From contig CP058896.1 in assembly GCA_013415865.1 (NCBI GenBank), positions 1,593,957 through 1,657,956 of the forward strand: DNA of 64,000 nt, in the 5' to 3' direction. Position 1 is the stretch's first letter, and every line of letters starts with the position of its first letter. Shown here piece by piece: positions 56,241 through 64,000 of the stretch. The position numbers were made by a program, and so were the translations under genes. Origin of the DNA: Methanomassiliicoccales archaeon. Its GTDB lineage: Archaea; Thermoplasmatota; Thermoplasmata; Methanomassiliicoccales; UBA472. The notes under the pieces were generated by a model, which was not told where the DNA came from, made no database searches, and worked only from the letters and a program-made list of their open reading frames with translations.

Positions 56241-57227
56241 TTGTACGATTTCCACATCGATTCCATCGTTTCATTCATAGAACGCAGGAATGCAAGGACG
56301 GTCGCGCTCCAACTTCCAGAAGGACTGAAGACGTATGCCCTCAACCTAGCGGACCAGATAGGGTCGCGCACTGGTGCGAGATGTCTCATCCTCGGTGACC
56401 CTTGTTATGGAGCATGTGATATCAACAGGGATTTCAGAAGATACGCCGAAGCACTGGTCCATATCGGGCATGCTGAGATACCATCCATGCAGAACGATGC
56501 CGATGTGGTCCACATCGAAGTGCAGATCGATTTCGACCCAGAGGCCTTATTGGAAAAGGCATTGCCCTTGCTCCGTGGAACGGTGGGGGTCGTCACCACC
56601 GTGCAGCATACAGAGTTTATTGATAAGGCGCTGACATTCCTAAGGTCGAAAGGGGTGAAATGCGTCGTCGGAAGAGGCGACCAAAGAATCAAACATCCAG
56701 GTCAATTGCTCGGGTGCAACATATCCGCAGCAACATCCGTGGACGCTGAGGTCGATTCTTATCTCTTCATAGGGAGCGGCAATTTCCATCCTCTTTCGGT
56801 AGCTATCGAGACCTCTAAAGAGGTCATTGTCATGGACCCGGTGATGAACGAGGTACGAGAGATAGGCGAGCTGAAAGAGAGGATCATGAGGCAGAGACAT
56901 GCGGCCATCGCAAGGTCTGCCGATGTAGAGGACTTCGGGATAATCGTTTCATCCAAGACCGGCCAGGACAGATTCCCTCTGGCGATGGACCTTCTTGAAA
57001 GGATCGAGCGCAAAGGGAAGAAGGCAACGGTCATCATCTTGGAAGAGATCAGCCCAGAAAGATTGCTTCCATTTCAATGCGGGGCGTTCGTTTCAACTGC
57101 ATGCCCACGTCTGGCGATCGATGACCAGTTGAGGTATCCAAAACCCATGCTCACCCCGATCGAGCTCGAGATAGTTCTAGGTGACAGAGAATGGGCCGAC
57201 TATCATTTGGACATGATAATGGGCTGA
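56241..57227 (+). CDS. dph2: Diphthamide synthase Dph2 (radical SAM-like)
   Basis: Archaeal Dph2 uses a [4Fe-4S] cluster and SAM to transfer a 3-amino-3-carboxypropyl group to the EF-2 histidine, the first step to diphthamide. The 328-residue product has the three spread cysteines expected: GDPCYGAC (near residue 55), GQLLGCN (near 157) and STACPRLAIDD (near 282). The start is TTG at 56241 after GAGGT. Its target, His599 of EF-2, is encoded at 3143-5341. Confidence 0.93.
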   Translation: MYDFHIDSIVSFIERRNARTVALQLPEGLKTYALNLADQIGSRTGARCLILGDPCYGACDINRDFRRYAEALVHIGHAEIPSMQNDADVVHIEVQIDFDPEALLEKALPLLRGTVGVVTTVQHTEFIDKALTFLRSKGVKCVVGRGDQRIKHPGQLLGCNISAATSVDAEVDSYLFIGSGNFHPLSVAIETSKEVIVMDPVMNEVREIGELKERIMRQRHAAIARSADVEDFGIIVSSKTGQDRFPLAMDLLERIERKGKKATVIILEEISPERLLPFQCGAFVSTACPRLAIDDQLRYPKPMLTPIELEIVLGDREWADYHLDMIMG

Positions 57228-57286
57228 TGTCTTTTCCTGAGGTCGCTGGTATATCGGACCGACGGTCGGACCTGCCCTCACCCATC

Positions 57287-57296
57287 TTATTTATAT
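57287..57296 (+). promoter_or_regulatory. TATA box of the mtxX-queDCE unit
   Basis: TTATTTATAT lies about 64 bases before the ATG at 57360, which has GAGGT as ribosome site. Confidence 0.5.
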
Positions 57297-57359
57297 TGTT
57301 CAGGCATTCATAATTATCTGAGTATCTGATGCTGGTCACATCGATGGAGGTATTATGAT

Positions 57360-58133
57360 ATGTTGACGCCTGAGCACATTTTCAAGATGGCAAAATCCAA
57401 GGAGAGAAGGATCGGGATAGGGTCCCTCCCTGAATCTGAAAAGGTCCTGACGAGCGTCAAGCTAGCGGATGCAGTGGGATATGGTAAGACCGAAGTCTAC
57501 TATGACAGTCTGGAGCTCGTCATGGCGCTCAAAGAAGGTCGTATCGACGCTGCGGTGAGAGGGGACCTCGACTCCAACATATCGATGCGCTCCATCAAAG
57601 ACGTCTTTGGTCTTGACAGGATACTTAGGATCGCAATGGTCCAGCCTCGTGGTGGAAATATTTTCTTTTTAGCGCCAGTGGGGATCGATGAGGGTACGAA
57701 CTCAATTGAAAAGATCGAGATGGTCGAGCTCGCGATGCCTTTGCTGAGCAAGCTCGGCATAGAGCCGAAGATAGGTATAATGTCTGGCGGCAGGAACTCG
57801 GACCTTGGAAGGAGCGCCCAGGTAGATAAGACGATCGAAGAGGCAGAAGAAATAGTTGCGGCATTAAAGGCCAAAGGGTACGATGCGGAAGATGTACAAA
57901 TCCTCATCGAGAACGCTGTGCAAAGTAAGAACCTCATCATCGCCCCTGATGGGATCTCTGGTAACCTCATTTTCAGATGTTTGCATCTGGTTGATGGTGG
58001 GAGGTCCATGGGGGCGCCCGTTCTAAACCTGAAGAAGGTCTTCATAGACACTTCAAGGGCGAAACCCAGCTATGTCGACTCGATCGCATTGGCATCAGCT
58101 TTGGTAGGGAAAAATCATTCATTAATAAAATGA
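57360..58133 (+). CDS. mtxX: MtxX-like protein (methanogenesis marker 4)
   Basis: The 257-residue product resembles MtxX, a phosphotransacetylase-like family once linked to methyltransferases and counted as methanogenesis marker protein 4. The N-terminal IGIGSLPESEKVL, the DAAVRGDLDSNISM segment, the GRNSDLGRSAQVDKTIEEAE stretch and the GISGNLIFRCLHLVDGG part are what I recall of the family. The enzyme activity is not established. Its stop overlaps the queD start (ATGA), so it shares a transcript with archaeosine genes. This is the best hint in the window of a methanogen lineage, though such markers also occur in non-methanogens. Confidence 0.72.
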   Translation: MLTPEHIFKMAKSKERRIGIGSLPESEKVLTSVKLADAVGYGKTEVYYDSLELVMALKEGRIDAAVRGDLDSNISMRSIKDVFGLDRILRIAMVQPRGGNIFFLAPVGIDEGTNSIEKIEMVELAMPLLSKLGIEPKIGIMSGGRNSDLGRSAQVDKTIEEAEEIVAALKAKGYDAEDVQILIENAVQSKNLIIAPDGISGNLIFRCLHLVDGGRSMGAPVLNLKKVFIDTSRAKPSYVDSIALASALVGKNHSLIK

Positions 58134-58681
58134 TGATCCGTGAGCGTCTTCTCGCTAACATTAAGTCACATGTGCACATATTGCGGGATCAGAGAGATAT
58201 GTTGAGATTAGAGGTAGACGGTGAGCATGCGAACATCAAATTCTCAGCATGCCATTTCATTGCTGGTCACGATAAATGTGGTAGATTGCATGGTCATAGC
58301 TACATAATCAGCCTCAAGCTATACGGAGAAACCACGGAGGGCGGGATGATCATGGATTTTGTTGCAGTGAAGAAGGCCCTTAGGGACATCGCGGATGAAC
58401 TTGACCATCGCGTGCTGATACCATCCAACTCGAACAAGATAACCGTGTCGGTCAGCGATGAGGTCGTTGTGTTGTCCGGATGTAAGAAATACATCTTTCC
58501 GGTAGATGATGTGGTCCTGCTCGATACCAAGGAGTCCAGCGCAGAGGAGCTCGCTAGCTGCCTTCTTGGAAGGTTTATTCAAATGGTCAAACTTCCGCCC
58601 AATATCATAAGGGTCGAGCTTGGCATCCATGAGGAGCTCGGTCAGAGCGCATGGGCCGGAATGGACCTTGCTCCGAGGTGA
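58130..58681 (+). CDS. queD: 6-pyruvoyl-tetrahydropterin synthase / QueD-like protein
   Basis: QueD makes 6-carboxy-tetrahydropterin, a precursor of preQ0 and archaeosine. The 183-residue product has the zinc ligands FSACHFI and CGRLHGHSY with the catalytic cysteine, LDHRVL, and an acidic end with ELGIHEELGQSAW. A later start at 58199 would fit the family core, as the first 23 residues are extra. It overlaps mtxX by four bases and is followed by queC after four bases. Confidence 0.9.
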   Translation: MMIRERLLANIKSHVHILRDQRDMLRLEVDGEHANIKFSACHFIAGHDKCGRLHGHSYIISLKLYGETTEGGMIMDFVAVKKALRDIADELDHRVLIPSNSNKITVSVSDEVVVLSGCKKYIFPVDDVVLLDTKESSAEELASCLLGRFIQMVKLPPNIIRVELGIHEELGQSAWAGMDLAPR

Positions 58682-58685
58682 TCAA

Positions 58686-59366
58686 ATGAGGGCCGTCGCA
58701 CTTTTGTCAGGAGGATTGGACTCGACCGTCTCCCTTGCATATGCCATCTCTAGAGGATATGAGGTGATCCCGTTGAGCTTCAATTACGGTCAGAGGCATG
58801 CCAGGGAGCTGGATAGTGCAAAGGCCGTGGTCAGACATTATGGCCTGAGAAAACACATCGTCATCGACATCGACCTGAGCTCTTATCGGACGAGCGCTCT
58901 GACCTCAGAAGAGGTCGCAGTACCGCAGGAGAGAGAGGATGAGATCGGCAAGGACATACCCGTCACCTATGTGCCGGCCAGGAACATCATCTTTCTATCT
59001 GTCGCTGCCGGTCTCTGTGAGAGCGAGTCAGCGTCCGTCGTTTTCATAGGGGCCAACGCTATAGATTACTCCGGTTATCCTGACTGCAGGCCAGAGTTCT
59101 TCCGCGCTTTTGAGGAGGTGCTACGGGTAGGCACGAAGGCCGGTGTGGAAGGTCGGGCGGTCAAGATAGAGGCCCCCTTGCTAAAGCTGACAAAGGCCGA
59201 GATAGTCCGTCTAGGAAAAAGATTGGGGGCACCTATGCACCTCACCTGGTCCTGCTACAGCGGCGGGCGAAAGGCATGTGGGCGATGCGACTCATGCGTT
59301 CTCCGATTGAAAGGGTTCAGGGAAGCTGGATATGAGGACGATATAGACTATGAGGTGATCGATTGA
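58686..59366 (+). CDS. queC: 7-cyano-7-deazaguanine synthase QueC
   Basis: QueC turns 7-carboxy-7-deazaguanine into preQ0 with ATP and ammonia. The 226-residue product has the PP-loop LLSGGLDSTVS, YVPARNIIFLS and a zinc site CYSGGRKACGRCDSC near residue 190. The ATG at 58686 has GAGGTGATC upstream; an earlier frame start at 58620 is rejected. Confidence 0.95.
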   Translation: MRAVALLSGGLDSTVSLAYAISRGYEVIPLSFNYGQRHARELDSAKAVVRHYGLRKHIVIDIDLSSYRTSALTSEEVAVPQEREDEIGKDIPVTYVPARNIIFLSVAAGLCESESASVVFIGANAIDYSGYPDCRPEFFRAFEEVLRVGTKAGVEGRAVKIEAPLLKLTKAEIVRLGKRLGAPMHLTWSCYSGGRKACGRCDSCVLRLKGFREAGYEDDIDYEVID

Positions 59367-59992
59367 AGATCTGCGAGATATTCCGGTCGCTTCAGGGCGA
59401 AGGCGTTATGATCGGGACCCCCACCACCTTCGTACGTCTCACAGGTTGCAATCTCGATTGCACCTGGTGCGATACCAGATATGCCCGTAAAGAGGGAAAT
59501 GAGATGACCATAGAGGAGGTCATCGAGAAGGTCAAGGAGCTCGATACGAAGTTCGTATGCATCACCGGGGGAGAGCCTTTGATGCAGAGGTCGACCATCA
59601 AGCTCATCGAGAGATTGCTGGACCTTGGTTACCACATCACGTTGGAGACGAACGGCTCGTACTCCCTGGAGGAACTTCCCTGCTCGATGAACATGATCGT
59701 CAGCATGGATATCAAATGCCCCTCATCCGGTATGGAGGAGAAGATGGACCTCTCGAACCTCGAGCTTCTGTCGCCTGTAGATCAACTGAAGTTCGTGGTC
59801 GCTGACCGTGGTGACATGGTCTATGCATCCCGGTTGCTGAAAGAGCATCCTGTAGAATGCAACGTGATCTTCACACCCGTGGGTGGCATCGATCTAGAAG
59901 AGGTGGCCGAATTCATTCTTAAGAAAAAGATCAATGCCAGGGTCCTTCCCCAGCTCCATAAGATCATATGGGGCGATGAGAGATGCCGTTGA
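59363..59992 (+). CDS. queE: 7-carboxy-7-deazaguanine synthase QueE (radical SAM)
   Basis: QueE is the radical SAM enzyme that forms 7-carboxy-7-deazaguanine. The 209-residue product has SLQGEGVMIGTPTTFVRL and the cluster motif CNLDCTWCDT, CITGGEPL and TLETNGS. It starts at a TTG that overlaps the queC stop. With queD and queC it forms the preQ0 branch for archaeosine in tRNA; the tRNA-guanine transglycosylase and the archaeosine synthase are not in the window. Confidence 0.94.
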   Translation: MKICEIFRSLQGEGVMIGTPTTFVRLTGCNLDCTWCDTRYARKEGNEMTIEEVIEKVKELDTKFVCITGGEPLMQRSTIKLIERLLDLGYHITLETNGSYSLEELPCSMNMIVSMDIKCPSSGMEEKMDLSNLELLSPVDQLKFVVADRGDMVYASRLLKEHPVECNVIFTPVGGIDLEEVAEFILKKKINARVLPQLHKIIWGDERCR

Positions 59993-60099
59993 CCGTACCT
60001 TTCTGGCCCTGCAGAGATAAGAGTTGCTCATGATCATATGAGATCTCTGACATGATGCTGGTCAGGACAGATCGACATGGGCAGTTTGTTCAGCAACCG

Positions 60100-60109
60100 T
60101 TATATATGG
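60100..60109 (+). promoter_or_regulatory. TATA box of the leuACDB operon
   Basis: TTATATATGG predicts initiation near 60126-60130, which places the leader peptide's Shine-Dalgarno about 8 bases into the transcript. Confidence 0.65.
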
Positions 60110-60131
60110 TCATCATCATTTTCGCATCTGA

Positions 60132-60216
60132 CACCGAGGGCAGCAAATGAGGCACAACAAGATGATTTGCCTATTGCTTTTGCTTCACTGATAATGCTCA
60201 TTGCTAGAACTCGGTG
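60132..60216 (+). promoter_or_regulatory. Leader RNA of the leu operon with long-range complementarity
   Basis: CACCGAG (60132-60138), which overlaps the leader peptide's ribosome site, is a perfect 7-bp complement of CTCGGTG (60210-60216) just before the leuA start. A rival pairing of GAAC (60207-60210) with GTTC (about 60226-60229) would mask the leuA ribosome site instead. GCAAAT/ATTTGC (60143-60148 with 60165-60170) folds over the leader start codon. The alternatives share bases and could form a switch set by ribosome position on the Leu codons. Confidence 0.5.
60147..60191 (+). CDS. Leucine-rich leader peptide (leuL-like), 14 residues
   Basis: The mini-ORF reads MRHNKMICLLLLLH and ends in TGA. 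Five consecutive leucine codons (CTA TTG CTT TTG CTT, 60171-60185) are followed by one His codon. GAGGG (60136-60140) lies six bases before the ATG. It stands between the operon TATA box and the leuA start, 40 bases before the ATG at 60232. Position and composition are those of attenuation leaders such as bacterial leuL. I know of no described leucine leader peptide in archaea, though I cannot search. A chance run of five Leu codons in the first 14-codon frame of this transcript is unlikely. Confidence 0.65.
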   Translation: MRHNKMICLLLLLH

Positions 60217-60231
60217 AATTTGGGTGGTTCC

Positions 60232-61836
60232 ATGAACGGCCTGGAAAATTCAGATAGAGCGGGCTCGAAGGCCCTGGAAAAGGCGTGTGTACAGGACAAG
60301 ATATTTACCAGCAAGTACAACCGCTTGGTGCTCAGGCCGACGACCTCTGAAAGGATCATGATATTTGATACGACCCTCAGGGACGGAGAGCAGACCCCAG
60401 GCATCGCCCTTTCGGTCGACGACAAAGTGAGGATCGCCACCGCACTGTCGGAGCTTGGAGTGGATGTGATCGAGGCAGGGTTTCCCATTTCCTCCGCCGG
60501 TGAGAGGGAATCGATAAGGAAGATAAAGGAAGCAGGCCTGGAGGCAAAGATATGTGGTCTGGCCAGATCGAGCAAATCAGACATCGATGCGGCACTTGAA
60601 TGCGGCCTTGACTACGTCCATACGTTCATCGCCACATCCGATCTGCACCTGAAGCATAAGCTGAACATGACAAGAGAGCAGGTAAAGGCGAGGGCGGTCG
60701 GAGCGATCGAGTATGCTAAGGCACACGGGATGACGGTCGAGTTCAGCTGCGAGGATGCGACGAGGACCGACCTAGATTTTCTCAAGGAGATGCATATCGC
60801 TGTTCAAGAGGCCAAGGTCGATAAGATCAACCTCCCAGATACAGTAGGGACGATGTCCCCTCCGGCCATGGAATATCTTGTCTCCGAGCTGATGGAGGTC
60901 ACAACCGTCCCTTTGAGCGTCCATTGTCATAACGACTTCGGGCTGGCGGTCGCAAACTCATTGGCAGCTGTCAGGTGCGGTGCGAGACAGGTCCATGTCT
61001 GCATGAACGGTCTTGGTGAGAGGTGCGGGAACGCAGCCCTTGAGGAGACGGTGATGGGGATCACGGCCTTCTTTGGATCCTCCACCAACATCAGGACCGA
61101 GAGGATAGGTTACACATCAAAACTTGTCTCTAGGCTGACAGGGGTCCCCATCCCCGATAACAAACCTATCGTAGGTAACAATGCCTTTGCCCACGAGTCT
61201 GGCATCCATGTCCACGGTGTACTAAAGAATCCCGCCACATATGAGGCATTCTGTCCTGAGCTGGTGGGCATGACGCGCAATATCGTTGTGGGAAAGCATA
61301 CCGGTGCGCACTCGGTCAAAGAGAAGCTCGGCCAGTATGGCGTCAGTCTTACGGATGAGCAGGTGGCCGAGGTCGTGGACAAGGTAAAAAAATTGGCGGC
61401 GAGCGGCAAGGAGGTCGATGACGCCGAGCTCGTGGCCCTGGCTTCGCATGTCTTCGGCAAAGGCATACGCGAGCAAAAGAAGATACGTCTGAAGGAGTTC
61501 ACCGTCTTCACCGGTCTGAACATAACCCCAACGTCGACCGTGGCAATCGAGATCGACGGAGAGGTCCATAGGAGCTCGAACATCGGTATCGGGCCAGTGG
61601 ATGCTGCTTTGAATGCCATCAGGGCGGCCGTCAGCGACAAGATATCGCTCGTCGAGTATAGGCTCAACGCCATAACTGGGGGAAGTGACGCATTGTGCGA
61701 GGTCTCTGTCAAGCTGAAGATGAACGGAACTGACATAATGTCTGTGGGAAAGAGCATCGGTTCGGACATCGTGCTGACGAGCGTCGACGCGACGGTGGAG
61801 GCGGTCGACAGACTTTATACAAGGAAGAACGCTTGA
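60232..61836 (+). CDS. leuA: 2-isopropylmalate synthase
   Basis: LeuA condenses acetyl-CoA with 2-ketoisovalerate, the first step of leucine synthesis. The catalytic barrel has FDTTLRDGEQTPGIALS, the metal-binding HCHNDFGLA, and GERCGNAALEE. The C-terminal LeuA-dimer domain (about residues 400-534, with FTVFTGLNITPTSTVAIEI) normally binds the feedback inhibitor. The ATG at 60232 gives 534 residues; a GTG at 60214 is possible. About 45 residues before RIMIFDTTLRDGE are an extra N-terminal segment. Citramalate or homocitrate synthase relatives share the fold, but the downstream leuCDB genes and the Leu-rich leader support LeuA. Confidence 0.88.
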   Translation: MNGLENSDRAGSKALEKACVQDKIFTSKYNRLVLRPTTSERIMIFDTTLRDGEQTPGIALSVDDKVRIATALSELGVDVIEAGFPISSAGERESIRKIKEAGLEAKICGLARSSKSDIDAALECGLDYVHTFIATSDLHLKHKLNMTREQVKARAVGAIEYAKAHGMTVEFSCEDATRTDLDFLKEMHIAVQEAKVDKINLPDTVGTMSPPAMEYLVSELMEVTTVPLSVHCHNDFGLAVANSLAAVRCGARQVHVCMNGLGERCGNAALEETVMGITAFFGSSTNIRTERIGYTSKLVSRLTGVPIPDNKPIVGNNAFAHESGIHVHGVLKNPATYEAFCPELVGMTRNIVVGKHTGAHSVKEKLGQYGVSLTDEQVAEVVDKVKKLAASGKEVDDAELVALASHVFGKGIREQKKIRLKEFTVFTGLNITPTSTVAIEIDGEVHRSSNIGIGPVDAALNAIRAAVSDKISLVEYRLNAITGGSDALCEVSVKLKMNGTDIMSVGKSIGSDIVLTSVDATVEAVDRLYTRKNA

Positions 61837-61848
61837 AGAGGTTGGTCA

Positions 61849-63108
61849 ATGAGAGCAAAGGACCCGAAAACGATCTCAGAAAAGATCTTGAGCGTGAAGT
61901 CCGGCATAGATGCCCACGCTGGAGACATAGTCGATGCGAACGTCGATTATGTCATGGTGAACGACGTCACGGGACCGTTGGCGTTCGAGGAGTTCGAGGC
62001 CATAGGATGTGAACCGGTCAGGGAAAAGATAGTACTGGTCCCTGATCACTATGTCCCCAACAAGGACATCGCATCCGCCCAACAGGCCAAGGAGATGAGG
62101 GATTTTGCGAGGAAGTGGAAGATCGAGAATTATTTTGAGGTCGGAAGGGGAGGGGTGTGCCATCAGGTAATGGTCGACGAAGGGTTTGCGGCCCCAGGAC
62201 GTCTTATCGTCGGGGCTGACAGCCATACCTGCACCTATGGCGGGGTGAACGCCTTCAGCACGGGGGTCGGATCGAGCGAGGCCGCGGCGGTGTTCGCGAC
62301 AGGAAGGCTCTGGTTCAAGGTTCCAGAGTCTATCAGGGTCCTTTTGAAGGGCAGATTGAAAAGATACGTCTCTGGGAAGGACCTGATCCTTAAGATCATC
62401 ACGGATATAGGTGTCGACGGGGCCAACTATAAGGCATTGGAGTTCGCTGGTACCGGTATATCGGGCCTCAGCGTCTCAGAAAGGCTGACGATCGCGAACA
62501 TGGCCATCGAAGCGGGAGGAAAGGCAGGTATATTCCCATGCGATGCGGCCACGGTGGCCCACATGAAGACGGTGAATGCGGGAAGCTGGTCGGCCGTGAC
62601 CGCCGACGAGGGCGCAAGTTACTGCAGGACGCTCGAATACGACCTTGGAAAGCTGGAGAGCATGGTGTCAATGCCTCACCTTCCTTCGAACGGAAGACCG
62701 GTCAGCGAGGTCGATGTCGAGATAGACCAGGCCTTCCTAGGCTCTTGCACCAATGGCAGGATCGAGGACCTCAGGATAGCGGCGGACATAATCCGAGGTA
62801 AAAAGGTGCATCCCAATGTGAGGATGATCGTGGTGCCCGCCAGCACGAAGGTCTATTCTCAGGCATTATCGGAAGGTCTGATCGCGGAGTTCATCAAGGC
62901 TGGCGCATTTGTCTCGGGGCCTACCTGCGCCGCGTGCCTCGGGGGGCACATGGGAGTGCTGGCAAATGGTGAAAGATGTGTGAGCACGACCAATCGGAAC
63001 TTCATAGGCAGGATGGGGCATAAGGGATCAGAGGTCTACCTCGCATCCCCGGCCGTCGTCGCAGCGAGCGCCATAGCGGGAAAGATCACCGCCCCGAAGG
63101 AGGATTGA
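61849..63108 (+). CDS. leuC: 3-isopropylmalate dehydratase large subunit
   Basis: LeuC with LeuD isomerises 2-isopropylmalate to 3-isopropylmalate using a [4Fe-4S] cluster. The 419-residue product has ADSHTCTYGGVNAF, GSCTNGRIEDLR and GPTCAACLGGHMGVL, which supply the three cluster cysteines. It follows leuA after 12 bases and precedes leuD by three. Relatives act on homoaconitate or methylmalate; the context points to leucine. Confidence 0.92.
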   Translation: MRAKDPKTISEKILSVKSGIDAHAGDIVDANVDYVMVNDVTGPLAFEEFEAIGCEPVREKIVLVPDHYVPNKDIASAQQAKEMRDFARKWKIENYFEVGRGGVCHQVMVDEGFAAPGRLIVGADSHTCTYGGVNAFSTGVGSSEAAAVFATGRLWFKVPESIRVLLKGRLKRYVSGKDLILKIITDIGVDGANYKALEFAGTGISGLSVSERLTIANMAIEAGGKAGIFPCDAATVAHMKTVNAGSWSAVTADEGASYCRTLEYDLGKLESMVSMPHLPSNGRPVSEVDVEIDQAFLGSCTNGRIEDLRIAADIIRGKKVHPNVRMIVVPASTKVYSQALSEGLIAEFIKAGAFVSGPTCAACLGGHMGVLANGERCVSTTNRNFIGRMGHKGSEVYLASPAVVAASAIAGKITAPKED

Positions 63109-63111
63109 AAT

Positions 63112-63606
63112 ATGAACGACCTGAGGGGAAAGGCATGGAGGTTCGGCGACCACGTCGATACCGACCAGATAATTCCAGCTGAGAGATTGACCAGTGACAA
63201 CAATCACAGGCTAGGGACCTTCATCTTTGAAAAGGTAAGGCCGGACATGGCCCAGCACGTCAGCAAGGGAGACATCATCATTGCAGGAAGAAATTTCGGT
63301 TGCGGGTCGAGCAGGGAGCACGCACCGAGGGCGTTGCTCCAGGCAGGTATCACCTGCGTGGTCGCGGAGAGCTTTGCCAGGATATTTTACAGGAACTCGA
63401 TCAATGTCGGTCTGCTGCCGATAGAATGTAGGATTGAGGCAGAGGAAGGGGACATCATATACATAGACCTGCAGAACGGCAGGATCACGAATGAGACCAC
63501 CAAAAGAGAATGGAAATTCGTACCGTTCCCTTCGTTCGTCAAGGACCTGATGGAAAAGGGAGGCCTATTGGCCAAGATCAAGGAGGAGAAGAGATGCACA
63601 AAGTAG
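63112..63606 (+). CDS. leuD: 3-isopropylmalate dehydratase small subunit
   Basis: The 164-residue swivel domain has [14 protein letters not shown] and the [17 protein letters not shown] substrate loop. It pairs with LeuC. It ends in a TAG stop that lies inside the overlapping leuB start region. Confidence 0.94.
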   Translation: MNDLRGKAWRFGDHVDTDQIIPAERLTSDNNHRLGTFIFEKVRPDMAQHVSKGDIIIAGRNFGCGSSREHAPRALLQAGITCVVAESFARIFYRNSINVGLLPIECRIEAEEGDIIYIDLQNGRITNETTKREWKFVPFPSFVKDLMEKGGLLAKIKEEKRCTK

Positions 63607-64000
63607 CTGTATTGCCGGGCGACGGGATAGGACCAGAGGTCGTTAACGAGGCCATGAAGGTGCTTCATGCGCTGGAGGAGAACTACAGCGTGAGGTTCTC
63701 GTTCACCGAGATGGACATCAACTCAGAGAGGTACCTTAGGACCGGCAAGCTCCTCACCCAGGAGGACATTGATGAGCTCAGGAAGTTCGATGCAATATTC
63801 CTGGGGGCCATCGGGGACGACCGCGTTGCACCGGGCGTTCTTGAAAAAGGCATCCTATTGGCAGCAAGGTTCGCCTTCGACCAGTACATCAACCACAGAC
63901 CAGCGCAGCTCTGGCGACCATTCGGTCGATTGAAGCGGGACGTCGACTTCAAGATAGACGTCTTCAGAGAGAACACCGAGGATTTCTACATCGGGATCGG
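63594..64000 (+). CDS. leuB: 3-isopropylmalate dehydrogenase, N-terminal part
   Basis: LeuB oxidises and decarboxylates 3-isopropylmalate to 2-ketoisocaproate with NAD. The first 135 residues are present: [16 protein letters not shown] at the start, a LGAIGDDRVAPGVLE segment and RENTEDFYIGIG at the window end. The ATG at 63594 overlaps leuD by 13 bases after AAGGAGGAGAAG. The gene runs past the window. Isocitrate dehydrogenase is related, but the operon fits LeuB. Confidence 0.9.
   Translation, partial: MHKVAVLPGDGIGPEVVNEAMKVLHALEENYSVRFSFTEMDINSERYLRTGKLLTQEDIDELRKFDAIFLGAIGDDRVAPGVLEKGILLAARFAFDQYINHRPAQLWRPFGRLKRDVDFKIDVFRENTEDFYIGI

Noticed and set aside
63604-63606. TAG stop of leuD as a possible pyrrolysine codon
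   Set aside because: LeuD ends at its usual length there, and the frame beyond closes within a few codons with no conserved sequence.

Overview
This window is archaeal chromosome. The evidence is: archaeal-type ribosomal proteins and factors (S12, S7, EF-2 with a diphthamide site, EF-1A, S10, S13-S4-S11-RpoD), a DNA polymerase D large subunit, isoprenoid-lipid enzymes, archaeosine-pathway genes, RNase P protein Rpp21, and TATA boxes about 25 bases before many genes. A free-standing 23S rRNA gene, with no 16S or 5S beside it, points to the Thermoplasmata side of the Euryarchaeota. A methanogenesis-marker-4-like gene (mtxX) and an orphan nifB suggest a methanogen or a relative, perhaps near Methanomassiliicoccales. 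That placement is inference. No transposon, CRISPR array or prophage was seen. TTG start codons preceded by a good Shine-Dalgarno are common (S7, S13, nifB, acetolactate synthase, dph2, queE).

Layout. 1-2 kb: end of a DUF99 gene, a membrane protein and a ThiF/MoeB-like enzyme, then a strong nested hairpin. 2-7 kb: the str-type translation operon. 7-9 kb: ilvD and tRNA-Ala(UGC). 9.5-16 kb: a secreted M28 peptidase, an NfeD-stomatin pair, an ArsB/NhaD-type carrier, an Lrp regulator and an HTH-Nudix fusion. 15.9-20.4 kb: Nog1-like GTPase and PolD large subunit. 21-23.5 kb: a REC-PAS sensor kinase. 23.5-26.2 kb: S13-S4-S11-rpoD on the minus strand behind a leader with four hairpins. 26.6-32.2 kb: alaS, acetolactate synthase and a NifB-NifX fusion. 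32.3-38.2 kb: UPF0216, 23S rRNA framed by a bulge-helix-bulge processing stem, and sucCD. 38.3-42.4 kb: MBL hydrolase, Sua5, methionine aminopeptidase, tRNA-Leu(CAA), a lysine-tailed acidic protein and mevalonate kinase. 42.4-46.2 kb: a membrane-lipid locus (geranylgeranyl reductase, ferredoxin, tetraether synthase) with a divergent TrmB-like regulator. 46.2-52.3 kb: a 1389-residue surface protein, an MscS channel and a methyltransferase. 52.4-57.2 kb: a second lysine-tailed acidic protein, GNAT, serS, a YhbY RNA-binding protein, Rpp21, L10e and dph2. 57.4-60 kb: mtxX overlapping queD-queC-queE. 60-64 kb: leuA-leuC-leuD-leuB, cut by the window end.

The most striking signal is upstream of leuA. 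A TATA box, a Shine-Dalgarno and a 14-codon mini-ORF (MRHNKMICLLLLLH) with five consecutive leucine codons end 40 bases before the leuA start, and a 7-bp complementarity joins the mini-ORF's ribosome site to the leuA initiation region. This looks like a leucine-responsive leader peptide of the bacterial leuL kind in an archaeon. Other notable points are the canonical BHB stem of the 23S rRNA, the structured leaders before S13 and between thiF and S12, and the compact Tes-ferredoxin-GGR lipid operon.
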